NCBI RefSeq assembly: GCF_026626665.1
Contig: NZ_JAPNKE010000002.1
Span: forward strand, 946,001-1,010,000
Length of the DNA stretch: 64,000 bases
Reading direction: 5' to 3'
From: Nannocystis pusilla
Lineage (GTDB): Bacteria > Myxococcota_A > Polyangia > Nannocystales > Nannocystaceae
Part shown: piece by piece, positions 27,073 to 36,682 of the stretch
Numbering within the stretch: position 1 is the stretch's first letter
How the letters are laid out: each line of letters opens with the position of its first letter
The notes under the pieces: generated by a model
Told to the model about the DNA's origin: nothing
What the model saw: only the letters and a program-made list of their open reading frames with translations
The model's database searches: none
Program-made: the position numbers and the translations under genes

Positions 27073-29224
27073 CACACGAGCCCGCCGAGCACCAGCAGGG
27101 CAGTGACCGCGTAGACGGCCAGCGCGGCGCGCAGGCGCGGGGGGCCGTACTCGAGCTCGACCGTGTGCCGGCCCGGGCCGACGAGCAGGCCGCGGAACAG
27201 GTAGTTGGCGCGCAGCACCGTTGCCGGCGCGCCGTCGACCCGCGCGGTCCAGCCGGGTCCCCAGGCCTCGTTCACCACCAGCACGCCGGCGGCAGGGGCG
27301 TCGACGGTGAGCGCGAGGCGGTTGCGCGCGAAGACGTCGAGGACCGCGGGCACCGGCGCGTGCTCGGGTCGCAGGTCGGCGAGCGCGGCGGCGTCGTCGG
27401 AACCGAGGTGCGGCGCCTCGAGCACCGCGGCGCTGCCGGGCGGCAGGGCGGTCAGGCGATCGAGGGCGTCTTCCTCGCGCTCGACGAGTTCGACCCGCGC
27501 GGTCCAGTAGGCCAGCGGGGCGGCCTGCAGCAGCTCGACCGGCTGGCCGGGGATCCAGCGCGACCGCCCGGCGGCGGTGCGCTGGACGGCGGCCCGATGC
27601 CCGCCGGCGTACCAGCGCACGTTGGCGGCGGCGAGCAGGCCGGCGTGCTCGCGCGCGCGCGGCGAAGGCCCGCCAGCGGCGCGTGACGAGGGTGCTGTTG
27701 CGGCCGAAGATGTCGCGCACGTCGAGGCGCGCGCCGACGCGCCAGCGGTAGTGCTCGTCGTCGGCGACACGCCAGCCGACGCGGTCGTCCAGGCGCGCGA
27801 GGGCAGCGTCGCGCGCGAGATCGGGCGGCCGCTGGGCGATCTCGTGGATCTGCCGCGCCTGCACCTTGAGCTCGAGCAGGGCCACGACGATCGCCGCGGG
27901 CGCGGCCGCGCGGCGCAGCCGTTGTCGCGCGCTCAGCAGGCCGCCGAGGCACGCGCCGCCGAGCGCGATGAACAGCGCGCCGAGGCCGGTGCTCGTCGGC
28001 GCACGGCTCCACGCGAGGGCGACGAGCAGGCCGAGGCAGGCCGGCGCGAACACGAGGACGAGGCGGCGAGCGAGGGCGCGCCGGCGCGCCGGTTCGGCGC
28101 GCACGAGGTCGTCGAAGCCGTGCGCGGCGAGGACGGCGACGAAGAAGGCGAAGCCGAAGAAGTACTGGGCGGGGATCCGCCACAGGCCGAAGCCGGGGAC
28201 GTGGCGGGCGAGGAAGGGCAGGAGGAAGGAGCCGTCGCCGCACGCGAGCAGGAAGAAGAGCAGGGCGCAGGCGGCGTAGGTGATCCGCAGGGCGTCGCGG
28301 CGGACCGCGAACACCGCGAGCAGCAGGGCGATGGCGCCGAGGTAGTGGACGGGCGCGCCCTCGCGCCAGGTGCCGGGGGCGAGGGCGTCGAACAGGTGCA
28401 GCGGACGCGCGGTCGAGTAGACGACCTCGGCGAAACTGAGCTGCTCGCGCACGGTCTCGGGCAGCCACGCGAGGGTGGCGACGATGCTCGGCAGGGCCAG
28501 GCCCATGACGACGGCGACCGCCACGGCACCGGCGGCGGCGACCCGCGCGAGGTGACGCCGCGCGGTCGGGAGGCCGCGGACCACGAGGACGAGCGCGACG
28601 ATCAGCACGGGGGCGAGGCCGACGAGGTCGCGGAAGAAGTTGGGCGGGTAGCCGGAGAGGAAGGCCATGGCGGTGGCTGCCCCAAAGGCCAGGCCGCTGC
28701 GCGGCGAGGGCCGACGCACCAGCTCGAGGCCGGTGAGCACCAGCCACGGTAGCCACACCGGCGACCACAGGCCGGCCGAGTCCTTGGCCTTGGCGACCCG
28801 ACCCGAGAGCACGAAGGCGAGGCCGCCGAACGTGCTGGCGGAGCGCGAGAGGCCGAGCCGCGCGAGCAGCAAATGAGTCCCGAGGCCGCCGATGGCGACG
28901 TGCAGCAACGCCTTGAACAGGACCACCCACGGGCCCTCGCCGAACACCGCGGCGCCGAGCCACACCAGCCAATTGAACGGGTAGAGCACGCCCGTCTGCG
29001 GGTCGGCGAGGAAGTCGTAGCCGCCGCGCTCAAAGGGTTCCACAGCGGCATTCGCCGGCGCGCAGGGCGTGCACGGGGACGAGCAGGTCGCCCCAGTGCT
29101 CGTTGACGGCGTCCCAGCCGAGGAAGGCCTCGCCGCGGAGGATCGCGGGGTGAAACGCGAGGAACACGCCCGCGTAGAGGCAGGCGAGGCCGAGCCCCGC
29201 GAGGAGGCGGCGCGCCGCGGTCAC
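27048..29224 (-). CDS. YfhO-like polytopic membrane protein, three apparent frameshifts
   Basis: About 726 aa. GTG 29224 overlaps the DUF2304 stop (GTGA). The N-terminus LLAGLGLACLYAGVFLAFHP, then FLGWDAVNEHWGDLLVPVHA, is typical of YfhO/GT-C-like proteins. After two missing bases near 29049 and 29036 the text reads GEMPLWNPFERGGYDFLADP and continues TGVLYPFNW, the conserved first loop. About a dozen membrane helices follow. A third break near 27665 (one missing GC unit) joins the C-terminal extracytoplasmic domain (VNEAWGPGWTARVDGAPATV), which ends in a last helix. YfhO proteins help glycosylate cell-envelope polymers; DUF2304 and GT2 neighbours fit that. Confidence 0.8.
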
Positions 29225-29574
29225 GGCTCCGCGCGCATTTCAGCCGGCGCGTCGGGCCGCGGGCGGTGAGGCTGCAGCGCGAGCTCGCGGACGACGATCG
29301 TCAGGCGATCCTCGAGCGCCTTCTGCCCGAGGTAGAGGTTGAAGCACAGGAACAGCAGCACCAGCGAGCTGAGATAGAAGACGAGGTCGACGCCGCGGCC
29401 GACGCCGACGCGGTTCGCAAACCAGGTCGAGACGTCGGGGAAGATCACCAGGAAGATGATGGCGGCGAACACCACGGTCATCGCCAGCTTCTGCACCGGC
29501 CGCCGCCGCGCTCGCACGAAGAAGTGGAACAGGAGGGCGAGGCTGCCGCCGATGAGCACGAACTGGATCGCCAT
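29221..29574 (-). CDS. DUF2304 membrane protein
   Basis: 117 aa from ATG 29574; the longer upstream frame is low-complexity and lacks a site. Three hydrophobic segments: IQFVLIGGSLALLFHFFV, KLAMTVVFAAIIFLVIFPDV and FYLSSLVLLFLCFNLYLGQK. The order and the VSTWFANRVGVGRGVDLVFY loop are those of DUF2304 proteins, which are usually coded beside glycosyltransferases and may act with polyprenyl-phosphate sugars. The stop overlaps the next gene by four bases (GTGA). Confidence 0.8.
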   Translation of the reverse strand: MAIQFVLIGGSLALLFHFFVRARRRPVQKLAMTVVFAAIIFLVIFPDVSTWFANRVGVGRGVDLVFYLSSLVLLFLCFNLYLGQKALEDRLTIVVRELALQPHRPRPDAPAEMRAEP

Positions 29575-29884
29575 GGACGCCCGCGGTCGCCGGAGCATCG
29601 GGCGCGCGGTGACGGATGTCAATTCGCCGCCAGCGAGCGGAGCGACGGGTGGCGAGGGTACAAACCGCCGCGGTGTTCGCCGCGGTCGTGGCGATGAGTC
29701 GCGGTCGCCGAGGCAGCGCCCGAGGTCGAGGCCGCTGCCACCCTCTGCGCTCGCGGCGATGGCTCCGCGGTCGCGGTGGGCGGGTCGGCTCGCCGCGTCC
29801 ACGGGTTCGCAGCGCCGAGGCCGGGGTCGACCTCCACTCCGCGGCGATTGCTTCGCGGCCCTCGCGGCCCGACAATGCCGGCCG
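29575..29884. other. Divergent intergenic region, no gene seen
   Basis: 310 bases between divergent DUF2304 and GT2 genes. It presumably holds both promoters. I see no repeat copies and no convincing boxes. Confidence 0.4.
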
Positions 29885-30574
29885 ATGTCGCCGGCCTCGC
29901 CCGCGGAAGTGACGATCGTGGTGCCCTGCTACAACGAGGGGCCGGTGATCCGCGAGGTGCTGGCCGAGCTGTTGCGCGCCTGGCCGCACGTGATCGCGGT
30001 CGACGACGGATCGAGCGACGACACCGCCGCGCGCCTGGGCGACACCGGCGCGACCGTGGTGCGCCACGCGGTCAACCTCGGCCAGGGGGCGGCCCTGCAG
30101 ACCGGCATCGACCTGGCGCTCGCCCGCGGCGCCCACTACGTCGTCACCTTCGACGGCGACGGCCAGCACCGCGCCGAAGACGTCGCGGCCCTCGTGGCCC
30201 CGCTCGCCGAGGGCCGCGCCGACGTCGCGCTCGGCTCGCGCTTCCTCGGCGGCACGGTGGGGATGCCCGAGAGCCGCCGCGTGGTGCTGCGCCTGGCGAC
30301 CGCGTTCACGCGGGTGGCGGCCGGCCTCGACATCACCGACACGCACAACGGCCTGCGCGCGTTCACGGCCGCGGCCGCGCGGGCGCTGCGGATCACGCAG
30401 AACCGGATGGCGCACGCGTCGGAGATCCTGCACGAGATCCGCCGCCTGCGCCTGCGCTTCGTCGAGGTGCCGGTGACGATCCGCTACACCGAGTGGTCGC
30501 GCCGCAAGGGCCAGTCGGCCCTCGACGCGCTCAGCATCCTGTTCGACCTGCTGGTCCGGCGGATCATGGGCTAG
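29885..30574 (+). CDS. Family 2 glycosyltransferase (dolichol-phosphate mannosyltransferase-like)
   Basis: 229 aa from ATG 29885. GT-A fold: VTIVVPCYNEGPVIREVLAE, VIAVDDGSSDDTAARL (nucleotide Asp), VVRHAVNLGQGAALQTGIDL, VTFDGDGQHRAEDVAAL (metal-binding DGD), LGSRFLGG and a C-terminal ITDTHNGLRAFT. It has the short soluble DPM1-like form without C-terminal helices. It would transfer a sugar from a nucleotide donor to polyprenyl phosphate. Divergent from the DUF2304/YfhO-like pair, which likely uses the lipid-linked sugar. Confidence 0.88.
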   Translation: MSPASPAEVTIVVPCYNEGPVIREVLAELLRAWPHVIAVDDGSSDDTAARLGDTGATVVRHAVNLGQGAALQTGIDLALARGAHYVVTFDGDGQHRAEDVAALVAPLAEGRADVALGSRFLGGTVGMPESRRVVLRLATAFTRVAAGLDITDTHNGLRAFTAAAARALRITQNRMAHASEILHEIRRLRLRFVEVPVTIRYTEWSRRKGQSALDALSILFDLLVRRIMG

Positions 30575-30580
30575 ATCGGC

Positions 30581-30636
30581 GGGACATGGGCGAAGGGGCA
30601 TGTCCTCGGAGGCATGTCCGCGAGGACATGCCCGAA
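30581..30636. repeat. Palindrome-family cluster at convergent gene ends
   Basis: Four units in 56 bases: GGGACATGGG, GGGGCATGTCC, GGCATGTCCG, GGACATGCCC. It fills most of the gap between the GT2 stop and the convergent lipoprotein stop. Confidence 0.65.
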
Positions 30637-30649
30637 GCGCAGGCCGCGA

Positions 30650-31791
30650 TCACTTGCCGATCTTGATGCCGGCGCCGGCCTTGGCCTTGCCGCTGCCGCC
30701 GCCGCCGACCGAGACGCCGCCGCCGCCGCCGACCGAGATGCCGGCGCTGCCGCCGACCTTGATCCCGCCGCTGCCGACGTTGACGCCGCCGCCCGAGCCG
30801 ACCTTGACCGAGCCTCGGCCTTGGCCGAGTGGTCGAGGTCGATGCCGCCCTTGGCCTTGGCGACACCCTTGACGTCGACCTTGGGCGGGGTGACGTCGAT
30901 CTTCGGCACGTCGACGGCGGCGAGCGCCAGCGCCTCGACCTTGACCGCGGCGCGCAGGGCCGCGAGGTGAGCGGCGGCCAGCGAGGCCGAGACGTCGCCG
31001 GCGAACTGCGCGGCCCCGTCGGCGCCGATCTGGATGTCGACCGGCGAGACGTGGGCGCTGACGTACGCGGGCCGGCGCACGTCGAGGGCCCAGCCGAAGA
31101 AGGCGCCGGCGCCCGCGTCGGCCAGGACGACGCCGTCGGCCTTGAAGTCGGCATCGAAGCCGCGCTCGAACTTGAAGTCGGCGCCGCCCTCGACCGCCGC
31201 CGAGTAGCTGGCCACGACCTTGAGCGCGCCCTCGGCCTCGGCGCGCAGGGTGCCGATGGTGGCGACCAGGACGGCGAGCGAGGCGTCGAGCTTGCTCGAG
31301 GGCACGGCCCGCAGCTCGAAGTCGACGCCCGCGCCCGCGCGGATCTCGACGACCTGCAGGTAGTCGAGCTTGCCGTCGGCGTCGAAGTCGACGCGGTGGG
31401 CGGCGGCGCCCGGCGCGTTGAGGAACAGCTCGAGCTCGGCGGCGGTCTTGATCTCGCCCTTCGCCAGCAGGTCGACGACGCCCTTGAGGTCGAGGTCCGC
31501 GGGCTTGAGCGCGACCTTGGTGCCGATCGCGGCCTCGACGTCGGCGACGGCCTTGAGCGGCGGGACGGTGACCTGCGCGGCCGCGTCGGCGGCCAGCTCG
31601 GCCTTCGCGTCGCCTTCGGCTTGGGCCTTGGCGGCCGCGTCGGCGACGGCCTTGGCGTCGAGGTTGATGTCGGCCTTGGCGTCGGCCTTGACGTCGGCCT
31701 TCGCCTCGACCTTGCCGTTGCCTTCGGCAGCGGAGTCGCAGGCGAGCAGGAGGACCAAGAACGCGAGGGGTGTGCGGATGGTGGCCTTCAT
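30650..31791 (-). CDS. Ala/Lys/Asp-repeat lipoprotein of unknown function, apparent frameshift
   Basis: About 380 aa. ATG 31791 begins a lipoprotein signal (RTPLAFLVLLLACDS). Residues ~25-75 are an AKAD-type repeat (AKADVKADAKADINLDAK) likely to form an amphipathic helix. The central domain has DFDADGKLDYLQVVEIRAG, an EF-like calcium loop, and VDFELRAVPSSKLDASLAV. The C-terminal ~45 residues are Gly-rich (GSGGIKVGGSAGISVGGGGG) and read only after one added base near 30815. Function unknown; no homologous family recognised. Confidence 0.65.
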
Positions 31792-31878
31792 GGCCGGCAG
31801 TATCGCCGAGCGCGCGTCGCAGCGCCACCGGGGGCGGGACCGGCGCGATTGGGGCCGCGAGGCCACGCGATGGCGCAA

Positions 31879-31909
31879 GGAACATGTCGCATGGAACATG
31901 TCCCTCAGG
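31879..31909. repeat. Palindrome-family copy downstream of a minus-strand gene
   Basis: GGAACATGTCgcatGGAACATGTCCC: two units separated by four bases, immediately after the stop codon at 31914-31916. Confidence 0.6.
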
Positions 31910-31913
31910 ATGT

Positions 31914-32536
31914 TCACAGCGGCGTGAAGCTGATGTCGTAGAAGGTCCAGCTGGCGCACCCGTCGCCTCGACGGCGAGCAGGGACAGCTCGTGCTGGATG
32001 TCGTGAAGCACGACGAGGACGGTGAGCCCCGGGCCGGCGGCGAACTCGATCTCGCCGCCGGTGTCGCTGCCGCGGACGCGGAACCGGCCGCTGCTCGGCC
32101 CCGACAGGCGGAGCTGGGCCAGATAGGAGCCGCCGGGCACCAGGCCCTTGAGCCAGATCTCCACGCGCGCCAGCTCGGGGTCGTCGTCGGTGAAGTGGGC
32201 CAGGTCGGAGTCGCCGCCGAGGACGCGCGCGCCGTGGAAGTCGAGGTGGCCGCGGCCGTCGATGTAGGGCCGGCGCGGCGAGAGGCGCAGATCGCTGGCC
32301 CGCAGGTCGTCGCCACGATCGAGCCGCTTGATGTCGACGCCCTCGACCCGCCGCAGGAGATCGAGCAGGTGCGCGTGCGACAGCCGCTCGGGCGGGGCGG
32401 CGCGGGGCAGGGGAACGTCGGGCTCGCGGGCGAGCCCGGCGGCCGTCGCCTGGGGCTCGCCGAGCAGCGGGGTGGCGTCGATGACGACGATCGAGTCGAA
32501 CATCGCCAGCGGTTCAATCGGCTTGCGGTCGGCCAT
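31914..32536 (-). CDS. Protein of unknown function, apparent frameshift at the 3' end
   Basis: About 207 aa from ATG 32536; no signal peptide. The N-terminus is MADRKPIEPLAMFDSIVVID. The second half is a beta-type domain (HFTDDDPELARVEIWLKGLV, GRFRVRGSDTGGEIEFAAG, GLTVLVVLHDIQHELSLLAV). The final frame change near 31965 restores a GCASWTFYDISFTPL ending. The amidase gene is divergent, its start 77 bases away. The phrases resemble lipid- or carbohydrate-binding beta sandwiches, but I do not recognise a family. Confidence 0.55.
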
Positions 32537-32612
32537 GATTCACCTCCTCATGGCAGAGTCCGCTGGGCCCGCGCCATCGTCAAGCTCGCGCGCCGCGGAT
32601 AAGCTGCGGTCG

Positions 32613-34155
32613 ATGCGTCGCTCGCTGGCCCTCGTCGTCGCGCTGCTGTGTTCGAGTTGTGTACACGGCGACAAGACGAGGTCCCCTGCGACGCGCGTGC
32701 CGATCGACGTGATCGAGCTCGAGCTGGCAGAGGCGCAGCGACGGATGCAGACCGGGGTGCTGTCGTCCGCAGCGTTGACGGCGGCGTACCTCGAGCGGAT
32801 CGCGGCGATCGACGACGCGGGCCCGGCGCTGGCGGCGGTCGTGGAGGTGAACCCGCATGCACGTACAGAGGCCGAGGCGCTCGATCGTGAACGCGCGCAG
32901 GGGCGAGTGCGGGGGCCGCTCCACGGGATCCCGGTGCTCATCAAGGACAACATCGACGTCGCCGGGATGGTCAACTCGGCCGGCTCGCTGGCGCTGGCGG
33001 AGCACCGACCGCGGGCCGATGCGCCGCTGGTCTCGCGCCTGCGCGCGGCCGGGGCGGTGATCCTCGGCAAGACGAACCTCAGCGAGTGGGCCAACTTCCG
33101 CGCGAGCGACTCGACGTCGGGCTGGAGCAGCCGCGGCGGGCAGACGAAGAACCCGTACGCGCTCGATCGCAACCCGTGCGGCTCGAGCTCGGGCACCGGC
33201 GCCGCGATCGCGGCGAGCCTCGCCGCGGTCGGCGTCGGCACCGAGACCGACGGCAGCATCCTCTGTCCGTCGGCGATCCAGGGGCTCGTCGGGCTCAAAC
33301 CGACGGTGGGCCTCATCCCCGGCGCGGGCATCATCCCGATCTCGGCGACACAGGACACGGCGGGGCCGATGGCGCGCACGGTGCGGGACGCGGCGCTGCT
33401 GCTGAACGGGATGACCGAAGGGACAGGTGATTACACCGCCGGGCTCGACGCGGGGGCGCTGCGGGGCAAGCGGATCGGCGTGCTGCGCCAGGCGATGGGC
33501 GCCGACCCGCGGCTCGACGCGATCACCGAGCAGGCGCTGGCGTCGCTGCGCGCGGCCGGGGCGGAGCTGATCGATCCGGTGGAGATCGCGACGTGGCAGC
33601 AATGGGGCGAGCACGAGTTCGAGGTGCTGCTGTACGAGTTCAAGGACGGGCTCGACCGCTACCTGCGCGAGTCGGGCGCGCCGGTGTCGTCGCTCGCGGG
33701 GCTGATCGCGTGGAACCGCGAGCACGCGCGCGGTGATGCCGTGGTTCGGGCAGGACGTGCTCGAGCAGGCGCAGGCGAAGGACGGGCTCGACGCGCCGGC
33801 GTACGCGGCGGCGCGGTCCGCCGCGCGGCGGCTGGCGTGGGACGAGGGGCTGGGGGCGACGTTGACGACGCACCGGCTCGACGCCGTGGTCGCGCCGGCG
33901 ATGGGCCCGGCCTGGCCGACGGACCCTGTCCTGGGGGACAGGATCGGCGGGGGCAGCTTCGGGGCGGCCGCGGTGGCGGGGACGCCGAGCCTGACCGTGC
34001 CGATGGGGGAGATCCACGGGCTTCCGGTGGGGCTGGCGTTCCTCGGCAAGCCGCGCGGCGAGGCCGATCTGCTGGCGATGGGCTACGCGTTCGAACAGAA
34101 GACGCGCGCTCGCCGGGCGCCGACGTTCCGGCCGACGGTGACGCTCGCGGAGTGA
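32613..34155 (+). CDS. Amidase-signature lipoprotein, apparent frameshift
   Basis: About 514 aa. ATG 32613 opens a lipoprotein signal (SLALVVALLCSSCVHGD). The amidase-signature triad is present: IPVLIKDNIDVAG (Lys), NPCGSSSGTGAAIAASLAA (cis-Ser) and GVGTETDGSILCPSA (nucleophile Ser). The frame breaks near 33730; one restored CG unit gives HARAVMPWFGQDVLEQAQAK and a normal end, TFRPTVTLAE. Palindromes 33416-33430 (MTEGTGDY) and 33925-33942 (DPVLGDRIGG) are translated in surface regions. The last 22 codons plus stop are duplicated 88 bp downstream. It likely hydrolyses an amide outside the cytoplasm. Confidence 0.85.
33925..33942. repeat. Perfect palindrome-family copy inside the amidase gene
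   Basis: CCTGTCCtgggGGACAGG, with 7-bp perfect arms identical to the intergenic copy at 4263-4280. Read in frame as PVLGDR. Confidence 0.75.
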
Positions 34156-34243
34156 ACGCGGGCGAGAGGAGCGTTTGTTCGAACAGAAGACGCGCGCTCG
34201 CCGGGCGCCGACGTTCCGGCCGACGGTGACGCTCGCGGAGTGA
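34089..34243. repeat. Tandem duplication of the amidase 3' end
   Basis: 34089-34155 and 34177-34243 are a 67-bp direct repeat with an 88-bp period. It covers the last 22 amidase codons (FEQKTRARRAPTFRPTVTLA) and the TGA. The copy has no start and is not expected to be translated. Confidence 0.85.
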
Positions 34244-34496
34244 GCGGGCGAGGGCTCAGATCGTCAGATACTAGCCACGAATCGGCTGAATTCGCCGGTT
34301 GCGCGGATTCGCGCGGCGGGCTTTTGAGGGGGCGCGAAAAAAATCCGATCCCCGGGGCGGGTAGCGACACCTCTGGGCCGAACGCGCAAGACCGGCGCCT
34401 GCGATCCGGGCCGGGCGATCGACCTCCATCGCCTGGCCTCGGGGTCAGGTCAGGTGCGCCTCGACGACAAGTCTTTTGAGACAGGAGACAAAGAAC
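34244..34496. other. Intergenic region upstream of the Cys-rich lipoprotein, no gene seen
   Basis: About 250 bases with an AT-richer patch (GGCGCGAAAAAAATCC near 34330) that may be promoter-associated. No coding pattern. Confidence 0.35.
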
Positions 34497-35765
34497 ATGT
34501 TCCGAAATATCTCTGGTTCCACCCTCGCTATCGGCCTCCTCGCGACCATCACTGCCGGCTGTGAGGACAACCCCGCGACCGACATCTGCGGCCTGCAGTG
34601 CCCCGAGCAAGGGCTCGCCGAGGGCAACGCCTCCATCACGGGATTCGCCAGCGTCGACAGCTTCTTCGCGGCGGTGGTCGGGTTCGACAAGGCGGCGCTC
34701 GAGGTCAAGGCCGGGGTCGACGCGGAGCTGCGGGCGCTCGCGGTGTCGCTCGAGCTCGACGCGGGCGCGAGCGCGGCGGACATCCGGGCGGCGCTCTCGG
34801 CCAAGTTCTCGGGCGCGATCGAGGGCGGGCTCAAGGTGAAGTACGCGCCGCCGCGCTGCACCGTCGACGCGAAGGTGGCGATCGATGCGTCGGCGAAGTG
34901 CGACGCGGAGATCGATCCGGGCATGGCCTCGGTCGAGTGCAAGGGCACCTGCACGGTCGACGCCAGCGCCTCGGCCAGCTGCGACGTGTCGGCCAAGGTG
35001 ATGTGCAAGGGCACGGCGCCGAACCTGCAGTGCAGCGGCTCCTGCACCGGCACCTGCGAGCTGACGAACGATTTGAAGTGCAACGGCACCTGCAACGGCG
35101 AGTGCAGTACGGGGTGCAGCGTGACCGGGCCCGACGGCCAGTGCGCGGGCGAGTGCACGGGCGAGTGCATGGGCACGTGCGAGCTCAAGGCCGGCGCCAC
35201 GTGCGACGGCAATTGTCAGGGCTCGTGCGAGTACGAGGCGCCGAGCGGCCAGTGCGAGGCGGGAGCGGAGGTGCGCTGCCAGGCGGCGGCCGACGCCAGC
35301 GCCGAGTGCAACGGCTCGTGCGACGGCGAGGTGGTGCCGCCGAAGGCCAAGGCCGAGTGCGAGGCGAGCGTCGAGGCCGAGGCGAAGATGCAGGCCCAGT
35401 GCACGCCGCCGTCGCTCGAGATCCTGTGGCAGTGGCATGAAGACTTCGAGGACGATGTCGAGCGGGCCAAGTTCAAGGCGTGGGTCGAGGGCTTCCGCCT
35501 GCGCTACGCCGGTCTGCTGGCCGCGAGCGCCCGCGCGAAGCTGGTGCTCGAGGCGGGGACCGGGCTCGGGGACGCGGCGGTGGGGCTGGTGACCTCGGTG
35601 CAGGCCGACTTCGCGAGCGACACCAGCCTGCGGGCGAAGGTGGGGATCCTCTGCGCGGTGGCCGAGCTCGAGAGCGTGGGCACGCTCATCCAGAGCGGCT
35701 CGGGCGCGCTGAGCGGGAGCGTGTCGGCGGTGGGCGAGATCAGCGCGGCGCTGGCCGGGGGCTGA
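34497..35765 (+). CDS. Cys-rich repeat lipoprotein
   Basis: 422 aa. ATG 34497 follows AGGAG with good spacing. The lipoprotein signal is TLAIGLLATITAGCED. Residues ~120-260 contain tandem Cys modules such as CKGTCTVDASASASCDVSAK, CSGSCTGTCEL, CNGTCNGECSTGC, CAGECTGECMGTC and CDGNCQGSCEY; the recurring C-x2-4-G-x-C-x3-C spacing suggests a disulfide-stacked rod. The C-terminal ~130 residues are helical (FEDDVERAKFKAWVEGFRLR). Function unknown, probably an outer-surface structural protein. A strong hairpin follows the stop. Confidence 0.72.
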   Translation: MFRNISGSTLAIGLLATITAGCEDNPATDICGLQCPEQGLAEGNASITGFASVDSFFAAVVGFDKAALEVKAGVDAELRALAVSLELDAGASAADIRAALSAKFSGAIEGGLKVKYAPPRCTVDAKVAIDASAKCDAEIDPGMASVECKGTCTVDASASASCDVSAKVMCKGTAPNLQCSGSCTGTCELTNDLKCNGTCNGECSTGCSVTGPDGQCAGECTGECMGTCELKAGATCDGNCQGSCEYEAPSGQCEAGAEVRCQAAADASAECNGSCDGEVVPPKAKAECEASVEAEAKMQAQCTPPSLEILWQWHEDFEDDVERAKFKAWVEGFRLRYAGLLAASARAKLVLEAGTGLGDAAVGLVTSVQADFASDTSLRAKVGILCAVAELESVGTLIQSGSGALSGSVSAVGEISAALAGG

Positions 35766-35785
35766 GCGAGAGGCCCTTGGAGGCC

Positions 35786-35816
35786 GGGGCGGGTCGTGCG
35801 ATCCGCGACCCGCCCC
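35786..35816. terminator. Terminator-like hairpin
   Basis: Perfect 11-bp arms GGGGCGGGTCG (35786-35796) and CGACCCGCCCC (35806-35816) with a 9-base loop. It lies 20 bases after the Cys-rich lipoprotein stop and directly before the next start. No T tract; it may act as an attenuator for the sigma-like gene. Confidence 0.55.
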
Positions 35817-35818
35817 GC

Positions 35819-36471
35819 ATGCCGAAGTCCACCAGACCCGAAGACCAGGTCGAGGCCGGGGGCCCGCGCGCGGCGGCGATGGCCCGCAACGACGAGGACC
35901 TTGCGCTGCTGGCGGCCTGGCGGGCCGGGGACGCGCGCGCGGGCGACGGGCTGGTGCGCCACTACGGGCCGCAGGTGGTCCGCTTCTTCGCCGACAAGGC
36001 GCGCGACTTCGAGGTCGACGACCTGGCGCAGCAGACGTGGGAGGCGCTGACGCACGCGCGCGACCGCTTCGTCGTGCCCGGCGAGGAGGTCGTGGCCGGC
36101 GAGCCGATCGCGGCGAGCTTCCGCGCTTATCTCTACGGGACGGCCCGCTTCGTGCTGTTCGCCCACTACCGCAAGAAGACCCGCGCGGCCCAGTTCGACC
36201 CGAGCCTGTCGTCGATCGAAGATCTGTCGCCGTCGCCGAGCCGGCTGGTCTCGGCCCACGCGAAGCTCGAGCGCCTGTCGGCGGCGCTGCGCAAGCTGCC
36301 GCTCGACCTGCAGATCTTGCTCGAGCTCCGCTACGCGCAGGAGATGACGAGCGCCGAGATCGCGGCGGTGTACGAGATCCCCAAGAACACCGCGAAGAGC
36401 CGGCTACGGGTGGCCAAGGAGCGCCTCGACGCCCGCTGGCGCGCATGGGGCTGGGCCCGGCGCCGGGGTGA
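35819..36471 (+). CDS. Sigma-70 family RNA polymerase sigma factor, apparent frameshift at the end
   Basis: About 217 aa from ATG 35819 (ATG 35879 is possible). Region 2: DLALLAAWRAGDARAGDGLV, DDLAQQTWEALTHARDRF, FRAYLYGTARFVLFAHYRKK. Region 4: ALRKLPLDLQILLELRYAQE, EIAAVYEIPKNTAKSRLRVA. This fits the ECF-like factors of myxobacteria. The literal frame runs on to 37033 across two palindromes and the convergent kinase gene. One missing base after RWRAWGW gives a stop at 36471, which I take as the true end. The promoter class it reads is unknown. Confidence 0.75.
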
Positions 36472-36540
36472 GGCGGAGGCCTGCGGTGCTCGTCGCGCCG
36501 GGTCGGCGCTGAGCCGCGACGAGAGGGCCCTCGCGGTGGG

Positions 36541-36648
36541 ATGTCCTCGAGGACAGGTGATTTCGGACCCGGCGACGGCTCGGCCCGGCGAGCGGCGGGC
36601 GCGAGACCCCGTGGGAGGAGGCCGAGCGTATGTCCTCCGGGACAGGTC
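36541..36648. repeat. Two palindrome-family copies at convergent gene ends
   Basis: 36541-36560 (ATGTCCtcgaGGACAGGTGA) and 36630-36648 (ATGTCCtccgGGACAGGT), 70 bases apart, between the sigma-like gene and the kinase gene. Confidence 0.7.
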
Positions 36649-36682
36649 GATTTCGTGGCGGGAAGAGCCGATCCAGGCCGCG

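Noticed and set aside
34177..34243. Separate small gene downstream of the amidase
   Set aside because: It is a copy of the amidase tail without start codon or ribosome-binding site.
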